A program made the translations under genes and the position numbers. A DNA stretch of 64,000 nucleotides from Lampropedia cohaerens. GTDB lineage: Bacteria > Pseudomonadota > Gammaproteobacteria > Burkholderiales > Burkholderiaceae_C. The stretch lies in assembly GCF_001005215.1 (NCBI RefSeq), contig NZ_LBNQ01000018.1, forward strand, positions 1 to 64,000, written 5' to 3'. The notes below the pieces were generated by a model that worked only from the letters and a program-made list of their open reading frames with translations, searched no databases and was not told the DNA's origin. Below, one piece after another: positions 52,860 to 62,495 of this stretch. Every line of letters begins with the position of its first letter. Positions within the stretch are counted from its first letter, which is position 1.

Positions 52860-54800
52860 ATGATCCGCCCGATTGCATTTTCCTTTCCCGGTCTGAAACC
52901 TGCGGCCCATGTGGCGACTGCGCGCTGGTGTGCGGCGCCGCGCCAGCGATGGCGGGGGCGTGGCGCGCTGGCGCTGGCCTGTGTCACGCTGGGGTTGCAG
53001 GGGTGCGCGGGGCTTGGTGGGGCGGACGCTGCGGATTCTGCCCAGGAGGATCCGTCAGGCATTGTCGTGACACAGGCTGACCCGTCCTTTGACATCGACG
53101 TGCGCAGTGACGACGGCGGCATCGCCAGTCATCTCGAGCGCCATCTGACCCTGCAGCGCTATACCCGTTTTCCCGATCTGCGGGAGACGGAGTTCAATCG
53201 ATTGTTGGCCGAGGCCGATGAGAATGCGCGCGATCTGCTCGCAGCGCTGGGTTACTTCAATCCGACCCTTTCGCTGCGTGTGGAGCAAGCGCAGGCTGGT
53301 GTCCAGCCGCCCCGCACCATCGTCATTGAGGTTGAGCCTGGGCCGCAGACCACGGTGGCCGAGCGCACGGTCGCGTTTGCGGAGCCGATGAACAGCGACG
53401 CCCGCGCCGCAGGGCAGCGTGAGCGCATCGTCAGTGGCTGGTCATTGACGACGGGCAGCGGCTTTACCCAGAGCGACTGGGACTCAGCCAAGAGCCGGGG
53501 GCTGCGCGAGTTGCAGAAGTTGCGCTATCCCACCGCGCAGATCGCCCAGAGCCAGGCGAGCGTGCGCGCCGAGGACAACACGGCCAGCCTGTACGTGCTT
53601 TATGACGCTGGGCCACTCTACCGGTTTGGCGACCTGCAACTCGAAGGTGTGCAGCGGTATGACCCGCAGGGTGTGCGCAACATCGCCCGCATCCCGGAAG
53701 GACAGGAATACAGTGAAGAGGCCTTGCTCGATGCCCAGCAGCGCCTGGCTGCCAGCGGTTATTTCGATTCCGCCTTTCTGATGCTGGACACGCAAAGCGA
53801 TCCGGACCATGCCACCGTCATCGCGCGGGTGCGGGAGGCCAAGTACCAGAAGGTGGTGTTCGGTGTCGGCTTGACGACGGACGCGGGGCCGCGCCTGTCG
53901 ATCGATCACACCCACAACAAGCTCTGGCCGCTGGGCTGGCGTGCCGTCAGCCGGCTCGCGCTGGACCAGCACACGCAGGAAGCGTCCACACTCTGGACGG
54001 CCATGCCTAATCGCGAAGGCTGGTCGTGGTTCACCGGCGGTGAGCTGGGTCGCTCGGAAATCGGTGATTTCAAGGCCAATTCGGTGTCCGTCGTCGGCGG
54101 GCGCAGCAAGCAGGTCGGCCACATCGACCGGCGCTACTACCTGCAGTACGACTTCTCCAAGGTCGAGGGCGGGGATGCGCCGGGCAGTTCGTCGTCGATC
54201 ATGGCCAACTACGCGTGGACGGGGCGCTACTTCAACAACCGCAACAACCCCACCGAAGGCTTTGGCATCGGTGCCGAAGGCGGCATCGGCTTTACCCTCA
54301 CGCCGCAGCGTGAACCTTTCCTGCGCACCCACCTGCGCGGGCTGTATCTTCTGCCGGTCGGCGCGGCCAACGAGGTCGGGCGGCGCAGCCGCATTGCGCT
54401 GCGCAGCGATGTCGGGGCGATCTGGGCCGACGATGGCACTGAAGTGCCTGCCACGCTGCTGTTTCTCACTGGTGGTGATACCACGGTGCGCGGCTATGGC
54501 TACGAGAGCATCGGCTCGCGCTCCGAAAGCGGGCGGCTCTATGGCGGGCGCTATTTGGGCGTGGGCAGTGTCGAGTGGCAGCGGCCGATGACGATGTTCG
54601 GCAACCAGACCGACTGGGAATACGCGCTGTTCGTCGATACGGGCTTCGTCTCCAATGACATCGACGCGGTGTCGCTGTACACCGGCGTCGGCACGGGCAT
54701 CCGCTGGAACAGCCCCGTCGGTCCCATGCAGGCCGACGTGGCCTACGGTATCGACAAGGAACAACTGCGGCTGCACCTGCGCCTGGGCTTTACTTTCTGA
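52860..54800 (+). CDS. tamA: Translocation and assembly module subunit TamA
   Basis: An Omp85/BamA-family outer membrane protein of 646 residues, partner of TamB in outer-membrane protein and lipid transport. Three POTRA domains fill about residues 75-310 (FNRLLAEADENARDLLAALGYF and YRFGDLQLEGVQRYDPQGV are POTRA-like) and a C-terminal 16-strand barrel follows, with the VRGYGYESIG loop and a final strand ending in LRLGFTF. The N terminus has a basic region and a hydrophobic segment ending LGLQGC at Cys49, resembling a lipobox. An alternative ATG is at 52833. tamB starts 39 bp after the stop. Confidence 0.92.
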   Translation: MIRPIAFSFPGLKPAAHVATARWCAAPRQRWRGRGALALACVTLGLQGCAGLGGADAADSAQEDPSGIVVTQADPSFDIDVRSDDGGIASHLERHLTLQRYTRFPDLRETEFNRLLAEADENARDLLAALGYFNPTLSLRVEQAQAGVQPPRTIVIEVEPGPQTTVAERTVAFAEPMNSDARAAGQRERIVSGWSLTTGSGFTQSDWDSAKSRGLRELQKLRYPTAQIAQSQASVRAEDNTASLYVLYDAGPLYRFGDLQLEGVQRYDPQGVRNIARIPEGQEYSEEALLDAQQRLAASGYFDSAFLMLDTQSDPDHATVIARVREAKYQKVVFGVGLTTDAGPRLSIDHTHNKLWPLGWRAVSRLALDQHTQEASTLWTAMPNREGWSWFTGGELGRSEIGDFKANSVSVVGGRSKQVGHIDRRYYLQYDFSKVEGGDAPGSSSSIMANYAWTGRYFNNRNNPTEGFGIGAEGGIGFTLTPQREPFLRTHLRGLYLLPVGAANEVGRRSRIALRSDVGAIWADDGTEVPATLLFLTGGDTTVRGYGYESIGSRSESGRLYGGRYLGVGSVEWQRPMTMFGNQTDWEYALFVDTGFVSNDIDAVSLYTGVGTGIRWNSPVGPMQADVAYGIDKEQLRLHLRLGFTF

Positions 54801-54839
54801 CGCAGCAGTGCGCATCCCCTGCGCAGGTTGCCATTTGCC

Positions 54840-57800
54840 ATGACTGATCAATCTCCCGACCCATCCTTTCAACACGTCGCCAGCGCGCCTGCCACACCGC
54901 CACGCAGGCGCTGGCTGCGGCGCCTGCTGTGGCTGCTTGTCGCGCTATTGTTGGTCGTCGCAGCGGCAATCGGCGGCCTGCTCTGGTGGGCCTCCTCCAG
55001 CCAGTCACTGGCCGGCGCGCTGGCGCTGGCGCAGCGCTTGCTGCCGCAGGGGCAGACATTGCAGTACGAGGGCGTGCAGGGCTCTATCTCTGGCGGCGGC
55101 CATATCACCCGTCTGCGCTACGCGATGCCGGGCACGCAAGTCGAGGTGCAGGATTTCACGCTCGACTGGTCGCTGTCCCAGCTGTGGCACCGTGCCTTGC
55201 ACGTTCGCACGTTGCAGGCCGAGCGTATTCACGTCCGGCTGACGCCACAGCCTGAAACGCCGGAACCAGAAGGCCCGCCGTTTCGCATGCCCGAGCAGCT
55301 CACGCTGCCCATCGCCGTCACGCTGCCGCTGCGCGTTGGCAGCGTCGAGATCGAGACCGTCGCGCAGGACGGCACCGCTGCCACGCAGACGATCGAGAAC
55401 GTGGCGGCGCAGTACAGCTACGACCACGATTGGCATGCGCTGCAACTTGACAGTCTGCAATACCAGGACAGCCGCCTCCGGGGCCGGCTGCGGTTGCATG
55501 CGCAGCAGCTGGACGTGCAGGCCCGCGTGGGCGCGTGGCTGCGCAATCTCGCGCCGCAGGCGCCAGCCACCCTGCACGCGGTGCTGCAGGCCGACGGCTC
55601 ACTGGCCGGGGGGGAGGCGGCGCAGCTGCAGGTGCGCCTGGACGCGCGTGAGCAGGCCCTCTCCACCGCAGTGCCGCAGGGAGATGACTTGCTGACGCTG
55701 CAGGAGGGCACGGCCGATGCGGCGGGCGCCCCGGCACAGCTGCAGGGACAGGCGGAACTGCACCCCTGGCGCAGCCAGCCAGTGCAGCAGGCGGAACTCG
55801 CGCTGGCGCACCTCAATGCCCAGGCCTTTGCCGCCGCTGCGCCGCACACCGACGTGAACGGCACGTTGCAGCTGCGCCCCCTGGCCGCTGCCGAGGCACA
55901 GCAGGCATGGCAGCTGCAAGCGGATGTGCGCAACGCCAGTGCGGGTCAGTGGGACGAAGGCCTGCTGCCGGTCCAGCAACTGCAGGCTGATATGGCTTAC
56001 GCCCCCACGCAGCTGCGCATTGCCCAGTTGCAGCTGCTGCTGGCTGCTGCTGGCGAGCGCGAGCCTGGCCGCGTCACCCTGCGGGGGCAGGCGGACCCCC
56101 AGCAGTTGGCGCAGGCCGAGGCATCGCTGGCGCTGGAGGCGGTTGACATGCAGGCACTGATGCGCACGCTGCCGCAGACGCAGCTTGGCGGCACTGTCTC
56201 CCTGGCGCCGCTGGATGGCGGCGCGCCCGTGCCCGCGGATCTGGCGCAGGCACGCTGGGCCGTGGCCGCCGACCTCAGCAATGCCCAGCCGGGCATGCTT
56301 GACCAGCAGCGCCTGCCGGTGCGTGAATTGCTTGCCAAGGCGCAGATCACGCCCGAGCGCTGGAGCGCCGAGACGCTGCAGGCGCACATCGGCGATGGAA
56401 GCGTGACGTTGCAGGGGCATTACGCGCCGCAGACCCGTGCGCTGGAGGTGCAAGGGCTGGTGCAGGCGCTGCCGCTGGTGCAGATGCACAGTGAACTGGC
56501 GGCAGGCCAGGTACCGGACCTGGGCGGTAGCCTGACCGCCGCAGGCCAGCTCGGCAGCTCTGTGGCCTTCGACGTGGACATCGCCAGCCAGGGCGTGACG
56601 GGCAATGCCGCGGGCCGCCGACGCGGTCAGTGGGATGTACGCGCCATCCAGACCAAGGGCCAGTGGACGCCGCAGCAGTTGCAGATCGAGCGCGTGCATC
56701 TGGACGCATTCCAGGCGAGGGTCGACTCCAGTGGCGTGCGCGTGGCCCTGCCAGATGCCGCGGAGATCGAAGCTGCATGGACCGCGCAGGCACCGGGGCT
56801 GCAGATGCAGGCCGACACCCGCATGCACAAGACCGACGGCAGTGGACGGCTGGAGTTGGACATTGCTTCCGCAGAGCAGTTCGTTGCGTGGCTGCATGAC
56901 CTGCCAATGGCAGCACAAATGGTACCTGCGTTGCAGGCGCAGGGCGCAACCAGCATCCGCGCCGACTGGCAGGGCGGCTGGCAACAGTGGCTCGAAGGGC
57001 TGCAGCGCCCCGCCGCACAGCCGCAGTTGCGCATGCACCTGCAGGCGCAGAGCGATGGACTGCAGCTTGTCATGCCGGCAGCCGAAGGCGCACAGGCTGG
57101 CGGCACCGCGATCGACGTACGGTCGCTGGATGTGAACCTGCAAGGCAATCTGGCTGCGGCCACGCTGGCCGCCCGGCTAGATGCCACCGCCAACGGCATT
57201 CAGGCCAACGCCCAGGCACAGGCGGCGTTGCGGCAGCAGGGTGGTAGCAGCCAGCCGCAGTGGCAGATCGCGATCGAACGCCTGGCGGGTGCGGCCACAT
57301 TGCCGCAGCACGCGCAGCCGTGGCAGCTACAGGTTGATGAGGGCCTGCAGGTTACGGTGCAAACGGGCAACCGGTTGCAGCTGACGACAAGTGCAGGCCA
57401 GGCACGCCTGATGCCTCCAGCGGAAGTGGCGGCGCGAGGCGAGGCGCTGACACTGCGCTGGGAACCGCTGCGCTTTGCCCAGGCGCCAGGAGGTGCGATC
57501 ACGCTGCAGACGCGTGGACAGTTGCAGGGACTGGTGCCGGCCTGGATTGACGGGCTGCTTGCCGACAATCCACCGCTGCGCAACGCAGGTGTGCGCTCCA
57601 CGCTGGTGCTGGACGGCAGCTGGGATGTAGAGCTGGCCGACACCCTGCAATTGCAGGCCGTGCTGCAACGCAGCCAGGGCGATATATGGCTGACCGACGT
57701 GCAGCAACCAGCGGGCAGCACCGCCGATGGCCAGCCACCGGGCCTGGCAGCAGGCATCCGCGCAATGCAGCTGCGTGCGCAGTCGCAGGGGCAGGATGTC

Positions 57801-59249
57801 GAGGTCGCGCTGACCTGGGACACAGCCCGTGCCGGTGTCATCAACGGGCAGGCACGGACCACGCTGGCGCGCCAGGGCGGCAGCTGGAGCCTGCCGCCGC
57901 AGGCGCCACTGTCTGGCCGCGTCCAGGCGCAGCTGCCGGACCTGAGTCTGTGGGGGGCCCTGGCACCACCGGGCTGGCGTATCACGGGCGCACTGTCTGC
58001 CGACGTTGCACTGGCCGGCACGGTGCAGGCGCCGCAATTGCAGGGCCCCATCCGCGCCGATAGCCTCAACCTGCGTTCCGTACTGGATGGTGTTGACCTG
58101 CACGAGGGACAATTGCGCGCAGACCTGCAGGGCAATCGCCTGCTGATCGAGTCGCTGACGTTTCAGGGCGGCACTGGCAGCAACGCCTACGTGCGAGGCC
58201 TGAGTGGCAACCGCACGCCAGCGCCTACCGAGCGTGGCAGCATGACGGCCAGCGGCACCATCGACTGGAGCGGCGTGGCCAACGCCGCGCCGGGGCAGAC
58301 CGGCATTGCCATGGATGTGCGCGCGCAGCTCGATGCCATGCAGGTGCTCGTGCGCAACGACCGGCAGGTCAGCATCAGCGGCGAGCTTGCCGCGGGCCTG
58401 AGCGATGGCGCGCTGCGGGTGCGTGGCAATGTGAACGTAGACCGTGCGTCGATCACGCTGCCGGAGTCCGGGGCGCCGACGCTGGGCAGCGATGTCGTGG
58501 TGGTTCGCGGCGAGACGGCGGAAAACGAGGTGCCGCTGCCACGCGGGCAGCTCACGACTGCGCAACCGATGGACATGGCCATCACCCTCAACCTGGGGCG
58601 GGACTTTGCGCTGCAGGGCTATGGCATCACCACGCGGCTGGAAGGTGAGCTCACCATCCGCAGTGCCACCAGCGGTAATGATCCGGTCAGCATCGTCGGC
58701 GAAATCCGCACGGACGAAGGGCGTTACCGGGCTTTCGGGCAGGCGCTGGATGTCGAGACCGGCCTGGTGCTGTTCAGCGGGCCGATGACCAACCCGTCGC
58801 TGAACCTGCTGGCATTGCGTCCCAACCTGCCGGACAACATCCGTGCGGGGGTACGTGTCACGGGCACCGCGCTGGCGCCACGTGTGCAGCTGTATTCAGA
58901 GCCCACGTTGCCGGAATCGGAGACGCTGTCGTGGGTGGTACTGGGGCGCGCTCCCGGCGCTGGCAGCGATGGCAATGCCATGCAGCAGGCGGCGCTGGGC
59001 TTGCTCGCAGGCAGTGTCGGCAACAGTCTTGCGCAGGGGCTGGGTTTCGACGAAGTGGGCCTGAGCGAAAGCGGTGTGTCCATCGGCAAGCGCCTGTCGG
59101 ATCAGCTGTATGTGACCTATGAGGCCGGTCTTTCGGGCGCCGCCAGCACGCTGTATGTGTTCTATGACATTACGCGTCGTCTGACGGCGCGGGGCGAAAC
59201 GGGCGAGCAGACGGCCGTGGACCTGATCTACACGCTGACCTACGATTGA
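54840..59249 (+). CDS. tamB: Translocation and assembly module subunit TamB
   Basis: TamB-type (DUF490) AsmA-like bridge protein, anchored in the inner membrane and spanning the periplasm to TamA. It has 1469 residues. The single N-terminal helix at ~28-50 (LWLLVALLLVVAAAIGGLLW) follows a short cytoplasmic arginine-rich start. A very long beta-rich, glutamine/alanine-rich repeat region comes next, and the conserved DUF490 domain at the end includes ALRPNLPDNIRAGVRVTGTA and the C-terminal LTYD. It starts 39 bp after tamA at ATG 54840; a TTG at 54828 is less likely. The tail overlaps mnmC by 10 bp on the opposite strand. Confidence 0.94.
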   Translation: MTDQSPDPSFQHVASAPATPPRRRWLRRLLWLLVALLLVVAAAIGGLLWWASSSQSLAGALALAQRLLPQGQTLQYEGVQGSISGGGHITRLRYAMPGTQVEVQDFTLDWSLSQLWHRALHVRTLQAERIHVRLTPQPETPEPEGPPFRMPEQLTLPIAVTLPLRVGSVEIETVAQDGTAATQTIENVAAQYSYDHDWHALQLDSLQYQDSRLRGRLRLHAQQLDVQARVGAWLRNLAPQAPATLHAVLQADGSLAGGEAAQLQVRLDAREQALSTAVPQGDDLLTLQEGTADAAGAPAQLQGQAELHPWRSQPVQQAELALAHLNAQAFAAAAPHTDVNGTLQLRPLAAAEAQQAWQLQADVRNASAGQWDEGLLPVQQLQADMAYAPTQLRIAQLQLLLAAAGEREPGRVTLRGQADPQQLAQAEASLALEAVDMQALMRTLPQTQLGGTVSLAPLDGGAPVPADLAQARWAVAADLSNAQPGMLDQQRLPVRELLAKAQITPERWSAETLQAHIGDGSVTLQGHYAPQTRALEVQGLVQALPLVQMHSELAAGQVPDLGGSLTAAGQLGSSVAFDVDIASQGVTGNAAGRRRGQWDVRAIQTKGQWTPQQLQIERVHLDAFQARVDSSGVRVALPDAAEIEAAWTAQAPGLQMQADTRMHKTDGSGRLELDIASAEQFVAWLHDLPMAAQMVPALQAQGATSIRADWQGGWQQWLEGLQRPAAQPQLRMHLQAQSDGLQLVMPAAEGAQAGGTAIDVRSLDVNLQGNLAAATLAARLDATANGIQANAQAQAALRQQGGSSQPQWQIAIERLAGAATLPQHAQPWQLQVDEGLQVTVQTGNRLQLTTSAGQARLMPPAEVAARGEALTLRWEPLRFAQAPGGAITLQTRGQLQGLVPAWIDGLLADNPPLRNAGVRSTLVLDGSWDVELADTLQLQAVLQRSQGDIWLTDVQQPAGSTADGQPPGLAAGIRAMQLRAQSQGQDVEVALTWDTARAGVINGQARTTLARQGGSWSLPPQAPLSGRVQAQLPDLSLWGALAPPGWRITGALSADVALAGTVQAPQLQGPIRADSLNLRSVLDGVDLHEGQLRADLQGNRLLIESLTFQGGTGSNAYVRGLSGNRTPAPTERGSMTASGTIDWSGVANAAPGQTGIAMDVRAQLDAMQVLVRNDRQVSISGELAAGLSDGALRVRGNVNVDRASITLPESGAPTLGSDVVVVRGETAENEVPLPRGQLTTAQPMDMAITLNLGRDFALQGYGITTRLEGELTIRSATSGNDPVSIVGEIRTDEGRYRAFGQALDVETGLVLFSGPMTNPSLNLLALRPNLPDNIRAGVRVTGTALAPRVQLYSEPTLPESETLSWVVLGRAPGAGSDGNAMQQAALGLLAGSVGNSLAQGLGFDEVGLSESGVSIGKRLSDQLYVTYEAGLSGAASTLYVFYDITRRLTARGETGEQTAVDLIYTLTYD

Positions 59250-61222
59250 TGCGGTTTGGAATGCGGCGCGTCTGCAAAGCGCAGACTGCCGATCCGCCGT
59301 GCCAGATCTGCCGCCACCGGCAGCGGCTGCGCATGCAGCTGGGCGGTGAGGACTTCCGCGCACAGCCAGGCCAGTGTCAGGCCGCGTGCGCCCAGACCGG
59401 CCGCTACCAGCAGGGTGGGATCATTGACCAGTACCGGCCCATACACCGGCGTGCGGTCCGGGACCGTGCAGCGCACGCCGCCCCAGGTCGAGACGGGCGT
59501 CGCAAACAGCATGTCAGCCAGCGATTGGCCAGTGGCAGGCATCAGTTTCGCCAGCCTGGCGCGGTTGGCGGCCATTGCCGCGATGATGGCCGCTTCGTCC
59601 GGCGCTTCCGTGGGGGCCGCGCGTTCGAACGTGCCGCCACTGATCCACAACCGTTTGGCGTCGTGTAGGCCGCCGGTGGGCACACACACGAACGAACCTT
59701 TGCCGTTGACGGGCCGCGCGGGCAGCGGCAACGCTGCATCGGCCGGGCAATGGCCCCAGGCCACCTGGCCGCGCACCGCGTTGAGCGGCAGCGTCAGCCC
59801 ATCGCAGTGGCCGGCCAGGCTGGTGCGTAGCAGCGTCAGCGCATCGAATGCGGTGGCGATGACCACCACATCTGCCTGCGCCAGCAGCAGGCCATTGTCG
59901 CCCTCAAGCTGCCATCGCCCCGATGGATGTGCACCAGCGCGTGTCACCTGCCGCACCGCGCATCCCGTCTGCAGCCGGATGGCCGGGTGGGCGAGGCAGG
60001 CCTGTACCAATGCCGCAGGCCTGAGCCAGCCGGCCAGCGTGTGCAGCACGGCGGCAGTGGCCGCTTCAGGTGGCAGCCCGCAGGCCTGAACCTCCTCCTG
60101 CAAGGCAGGGCGCGACGAGGGAGGGCCGATCTGGCGATCGGCCGCCGGCAGGCCGAGCTTTTTGCCGATGCGATGTTCCAGCACACCGCTGTCCTGCCAG
60201 TCGATGCCGTGGCGCAGCAGTTGTGAGGCAGCATGCCGCATTGCGCGCACCCCGGCGCGGCTCAGGCGCGAAAGTGGCGCATCGTCTGGCGAGATGTGCG
60301 GGGCGAACAGCCCGGCCGGCAGGGCAGATGCGCCGCTGGCCGGTTGTGGGCCGCGCTCAAGCACGGTTACGTGCCAACCATGCTCGGCCATGTTGCGTGC
60401 CATGCAGGCGCCGGCAATGCCGCTGCCGATCACCACGCAGTGGCGCTGCGGGCCGTTGCGTAACGCAGCCGGCAATGCCAGTGGAGGCCCGTCGCTGCCG
60501 GGCCTCTTGCGTACAGGCCACGCGGGCGCGTAACGTGCACGCAAATTATGTTTCTTCGGTGGCGTGCCGGGCACGCGTTCGACCTGGAAGCCGCACTGCG
60601 CCAGCGCGTCGCGCACGCTGCGCGCCACGCACCAGGTAGCCAGCTGGGTGTGGCCGGGCACGCTGCAGCGTGCCACGGCCTTGAGCGTGTCTGCGCTCCA
60701 GATGTCCGGATTCTTGGCGGGATTGAAGCCATCAAGGTAAATGCTGTCGGCCTGCCAGCCTTCGCTGCGCAGCCACTGGCGTGCATCGCCAATGGCCAGC
60801 GTCAGCAGCACGCGCCCGCCATCGAAGCGCAGCCGGTGCACGTCCTGGCGCAGGTCCAGCTCGGCATACTGTGCGGCCAGCTGCTGCGCCAGCGGCAGCA
60901 GCGCCGGGTAGCGTTGCCGGGCTGCGCTCAGCAGCGCTGACGCACTGACGGGATATGCCTCTGTGGAGATGAAGTGCAGGCACGTGCAGCGCTGCAGGTC
61001 CGCGCGCCAGGCGTGCCAGGTCACGAGAAAATTCAGCCCCAGACCAAAACCGGTCTCCAGCACGCGCCACTGCGACTGGCTCTGCCACGCCCGCGGCAGC
61101 CCGCAGCCGTTTAGAAAGCTGCTGCGCGACTGCGTCAGACCGCCGTCCTGATGGCTGTGGTAACGGTCTTCAAATCGGGGCGAGTACGGGCTGCCGTCGG
61201 CCAGCCAGTCGAGTTCGGACAT
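59240..61222 (-). CDS. mnmC: Bifunctional tRNA mnm5s2U methyltransferase/FAD oxidoreductase MnmC
   Basis: MnmC completes the mnm5s2U34 modification of tRNA. The 660-residue product has an N-terminal SAM-dependent methyltransferase (LETGFGLGLNFLVTWHAW with the GxGxG-type loop; YLDGFNPAKNPDIW) and a C-terminal FAD oxidase domain (VIGSGIAGACMARNMAEHG; ASALPAGLFAPH; GLGARGLTLAWL). Both catalytic modules are complete. The start ATG 61222 is where the methyltransferase homology begins; the frame further upstream overlaps the cyclotransferase gene. It is last in a minus-strand series after hutF, hutG and the cyclotransferase gene, 20 bp behind the latter. Confidence 0.95.
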   Translation of the reverse strand: MSELDWLADGSPYSPRFEDRYHSHQDGGLTQSRSSFLNGCGLPRAWQSQSQWRVLETGFGLGLNFLVTWHAWRADLQRCTCLHFISTEAYPVSASALLSAARQRYPALLPLAQQLAAQYAELDLRQDVHRLRFDGGRVLLTLAIGDARQWLRSEGWQADSIYLDGFNPAKNPDIWSADTLKAVARCSVPGHTQLATWCVARSVRDALAQCGFQVERVPGTPPKKHNLRARYAPAWPVRKRPGSDGPPLALPAALRNGPQRHCVVIGSGIAGACMARNMAEHGWHVTVLERGPQPASGASALPAGLFAPHISPDDAPLSRLSRAGVRAMRHAASQLLRHGIDWQDSGVLEHRIGKKLGLPAADRQIGPPSSRPALQEEVQACGLPPEAATAAVLHTLAGWLRPAALVQACLAHPAIRLQTGCAVRQVTRAGAHPSGRWQLEGDNGLLLAQADVVVIATAFDALTLLRTSLAGHCDGLTLPLNAVRGQVAWGHCPADAALPLPARPVNGKGSFVCVPTGGLHDAKRLWISGGTFERAAPTEAPDEAAIIAAMAANRARLAKLMPATGQSLADMLFATPVSTWGGVRCTVPDRTPVYGPVLVNDPTLLVAAGLGARGLTLAWLCAEVLTAQLHAQPLPVAADLARRIGSLRFADAPHSKPHQS

Positions 61223-61242
61223 GGTGCAGCGGGGAAGGTGAT

Positions 61243-61599
61243 TCAGGCGGCTGCGTCCTGCGTATCCACATACACCCAGGCCTTGCGGCCTGACTGCAGG
61301 GGCAGGTAGACACGCCGGTAGGCCGGGCCTTCGTAGGCGTCGGCGCGCAGCAACTCTGCCTCGCTGAGGGTGTAGACCACGCCTGCAATGGGCTGGGCCT
61401 GCGGGCCCAGGTAACGCAGTATCGGGTAGCAGGTCTGACCAGTGATGGCGCAAGCCTCATCGGCGATGTCGACGTGCGCTAGTGCGTAGCCTTCGAGCAC
61501 ATCCGGCTGACCTTGCAGCCGGCGGCCGAACAGGTGTTGCTGGATGTCGGCACGTTGCAGCGTGCCATAGGTAAACAGGGAGTGGGTGGCGTCGGTCAT
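61243..61599 (-). CDS. Gamma-glutamylcyclotransferase (AIG2-like) family protein
   Basis: A 118-residue AIG2/GGACT-type protein. The substrate-binding loop LFTYGTLQR (YGTL) is at residues ~9-16, and the catalytic Glu is probably in DAYEGPAYRR. GVVYTLSEAEL is also typical of the fold. Members cyclise gamma-glutamyl amines or amino acids to 5-oxoproline; the exact substrate here is unknown. It lies 54 bp downstream of hutG on the same strand and 20 bp before mnmC, so it may be transcribed with them. ATG 61599 is the chosen start; the frame extends to 61635 in the spacer. Confidence 0.85.
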   Translation of the reverse strand: MTDATHSLFTYGTLQRADIQQHLFGRRLQGQPDVLEGYALAHVDIADEACAITGQTCYPILRYLGPQAQPIAGVVYTLSEAELLRADAYEGPAYRRVYLPLQSGRKAWVYVDTQDAAA

Positions 61600-61653
61600 G
61601 CGATGCAGTGCAGGAGTGGCCGGGGTTGCGACCAACCTGCATTGTGCCGCCAG

Positions 61654-62478
61654 TCATGCGCCGGCTGGAGCGCGGCGGGCAAAACCCAGCACGGCATGCA
61701 GCATCTTCTCCAGGGTTGGCTGGATCTGCGCGGCACGCTCTGGCAGGTAGTCGAAGGGCAGGCTCTCCTGCATGTAGCAGGCCTGCGTCATCTCCAGCTG
61801 TACGGCGTGGAAACCCTGGTCCGGGTGGCCGTAGTGGCGCGTGATGTGGCCTCCCTTGAAGCGGCCGTTGAGCACGCTGTCATGGCCCGGGGCCTGACGC
61901 GCGATGGCCAGCAACTGCTCGGCCAGCGCGGGCGCGCAGCTGGCGCCATCGGCGGTGCCGATGTTCAGGTCGGGCAGCTTGCCTCTGAAAAAGCGCGGCA
62001 GCACCGAGCGGATGGAATGCGCATCCCAGAGTATGGCGATGCCGTGGCGGGCCTTGATGCGATCAAGCTCCTCGCGCAGTCTGGCATGGTAGGGCTGCCA
62101 GATGGCGGTGCGCCGTGCGGCGATCTCGGCCTCATCCGGCTGGTCCTCGGCACGTGCGTAGAGCGGCGTGTCGTCGAAGCTGTCGATCGGGCACAGGCCG
62201 GTGACGCTCTGGCCGGGGTAGAGGCTGGCGCCATCCGGTGGGCGGTTGAGGTCGATCACGTAACGCGAGTGCGTCGCGATCAGGATCGAGGCATCAAGCT
62301 GCCGGGCAAAGGCATACAGCTGCGGCAGGTGCCAGTCGGTATCGGGCAGCTGGCGCGCTTCTTCCGTTAGCCGCGCCAGGATCTGCGGCGGCACGTAGGT
62401 GCCCGAATGGGGCATGGAAATCAGCAGCGGGCTGCTGCCCCGGTGGAACACATAGGCGGGTTCGGTGGTGATCGTCAT
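61654..62478 (-). CDS. hutG: N-formylglutamate deformylase
   Basis: HutG (N-formylglutamate amidohydrolase type) splits N-formyl-L-glutamate into glutamate and formate, the last step of the five-step histidine degradation route. The 274-residue product shows LLISMPHSGTYVP, YVIDLNRPPDGASLYPG and AILWDAHSIRSVLP, typical of the FGase/HutG family with metal-binding His and Asp residues. It starts 17 bp downstream of hutF on the same strand and works directly after it. The open frame continuing upstream to 63111 is only a shadow over hutF. Confidence 0.95.
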   Translation of the reverse strand: MTITTEPAYVFHRGSSPLLISMPHSGTYVPPQILARLTEEARQLPDTDWHLPQLYAFARQLDASILIATHSRYVIDLNRPPDGASLYPGQSVTGLCPIDSFDDTPLYARAEDQPDEAEIAARRTAIWQPYHARLREELDRIKARHGIAILWDAHSIRSVLPRFFRGKLPDLNIGTADGASCAPALAEQLLAIARQAPGHDSVLNGRFKGGHITRHYGHPDQGFHAVQLEMTQACYMQESLPFDYLPERAAQIQPTLEKMLHAVLGFARRAPAGA

Positions 62479-62495
62479 GGCGTGGCAATGCGGTG

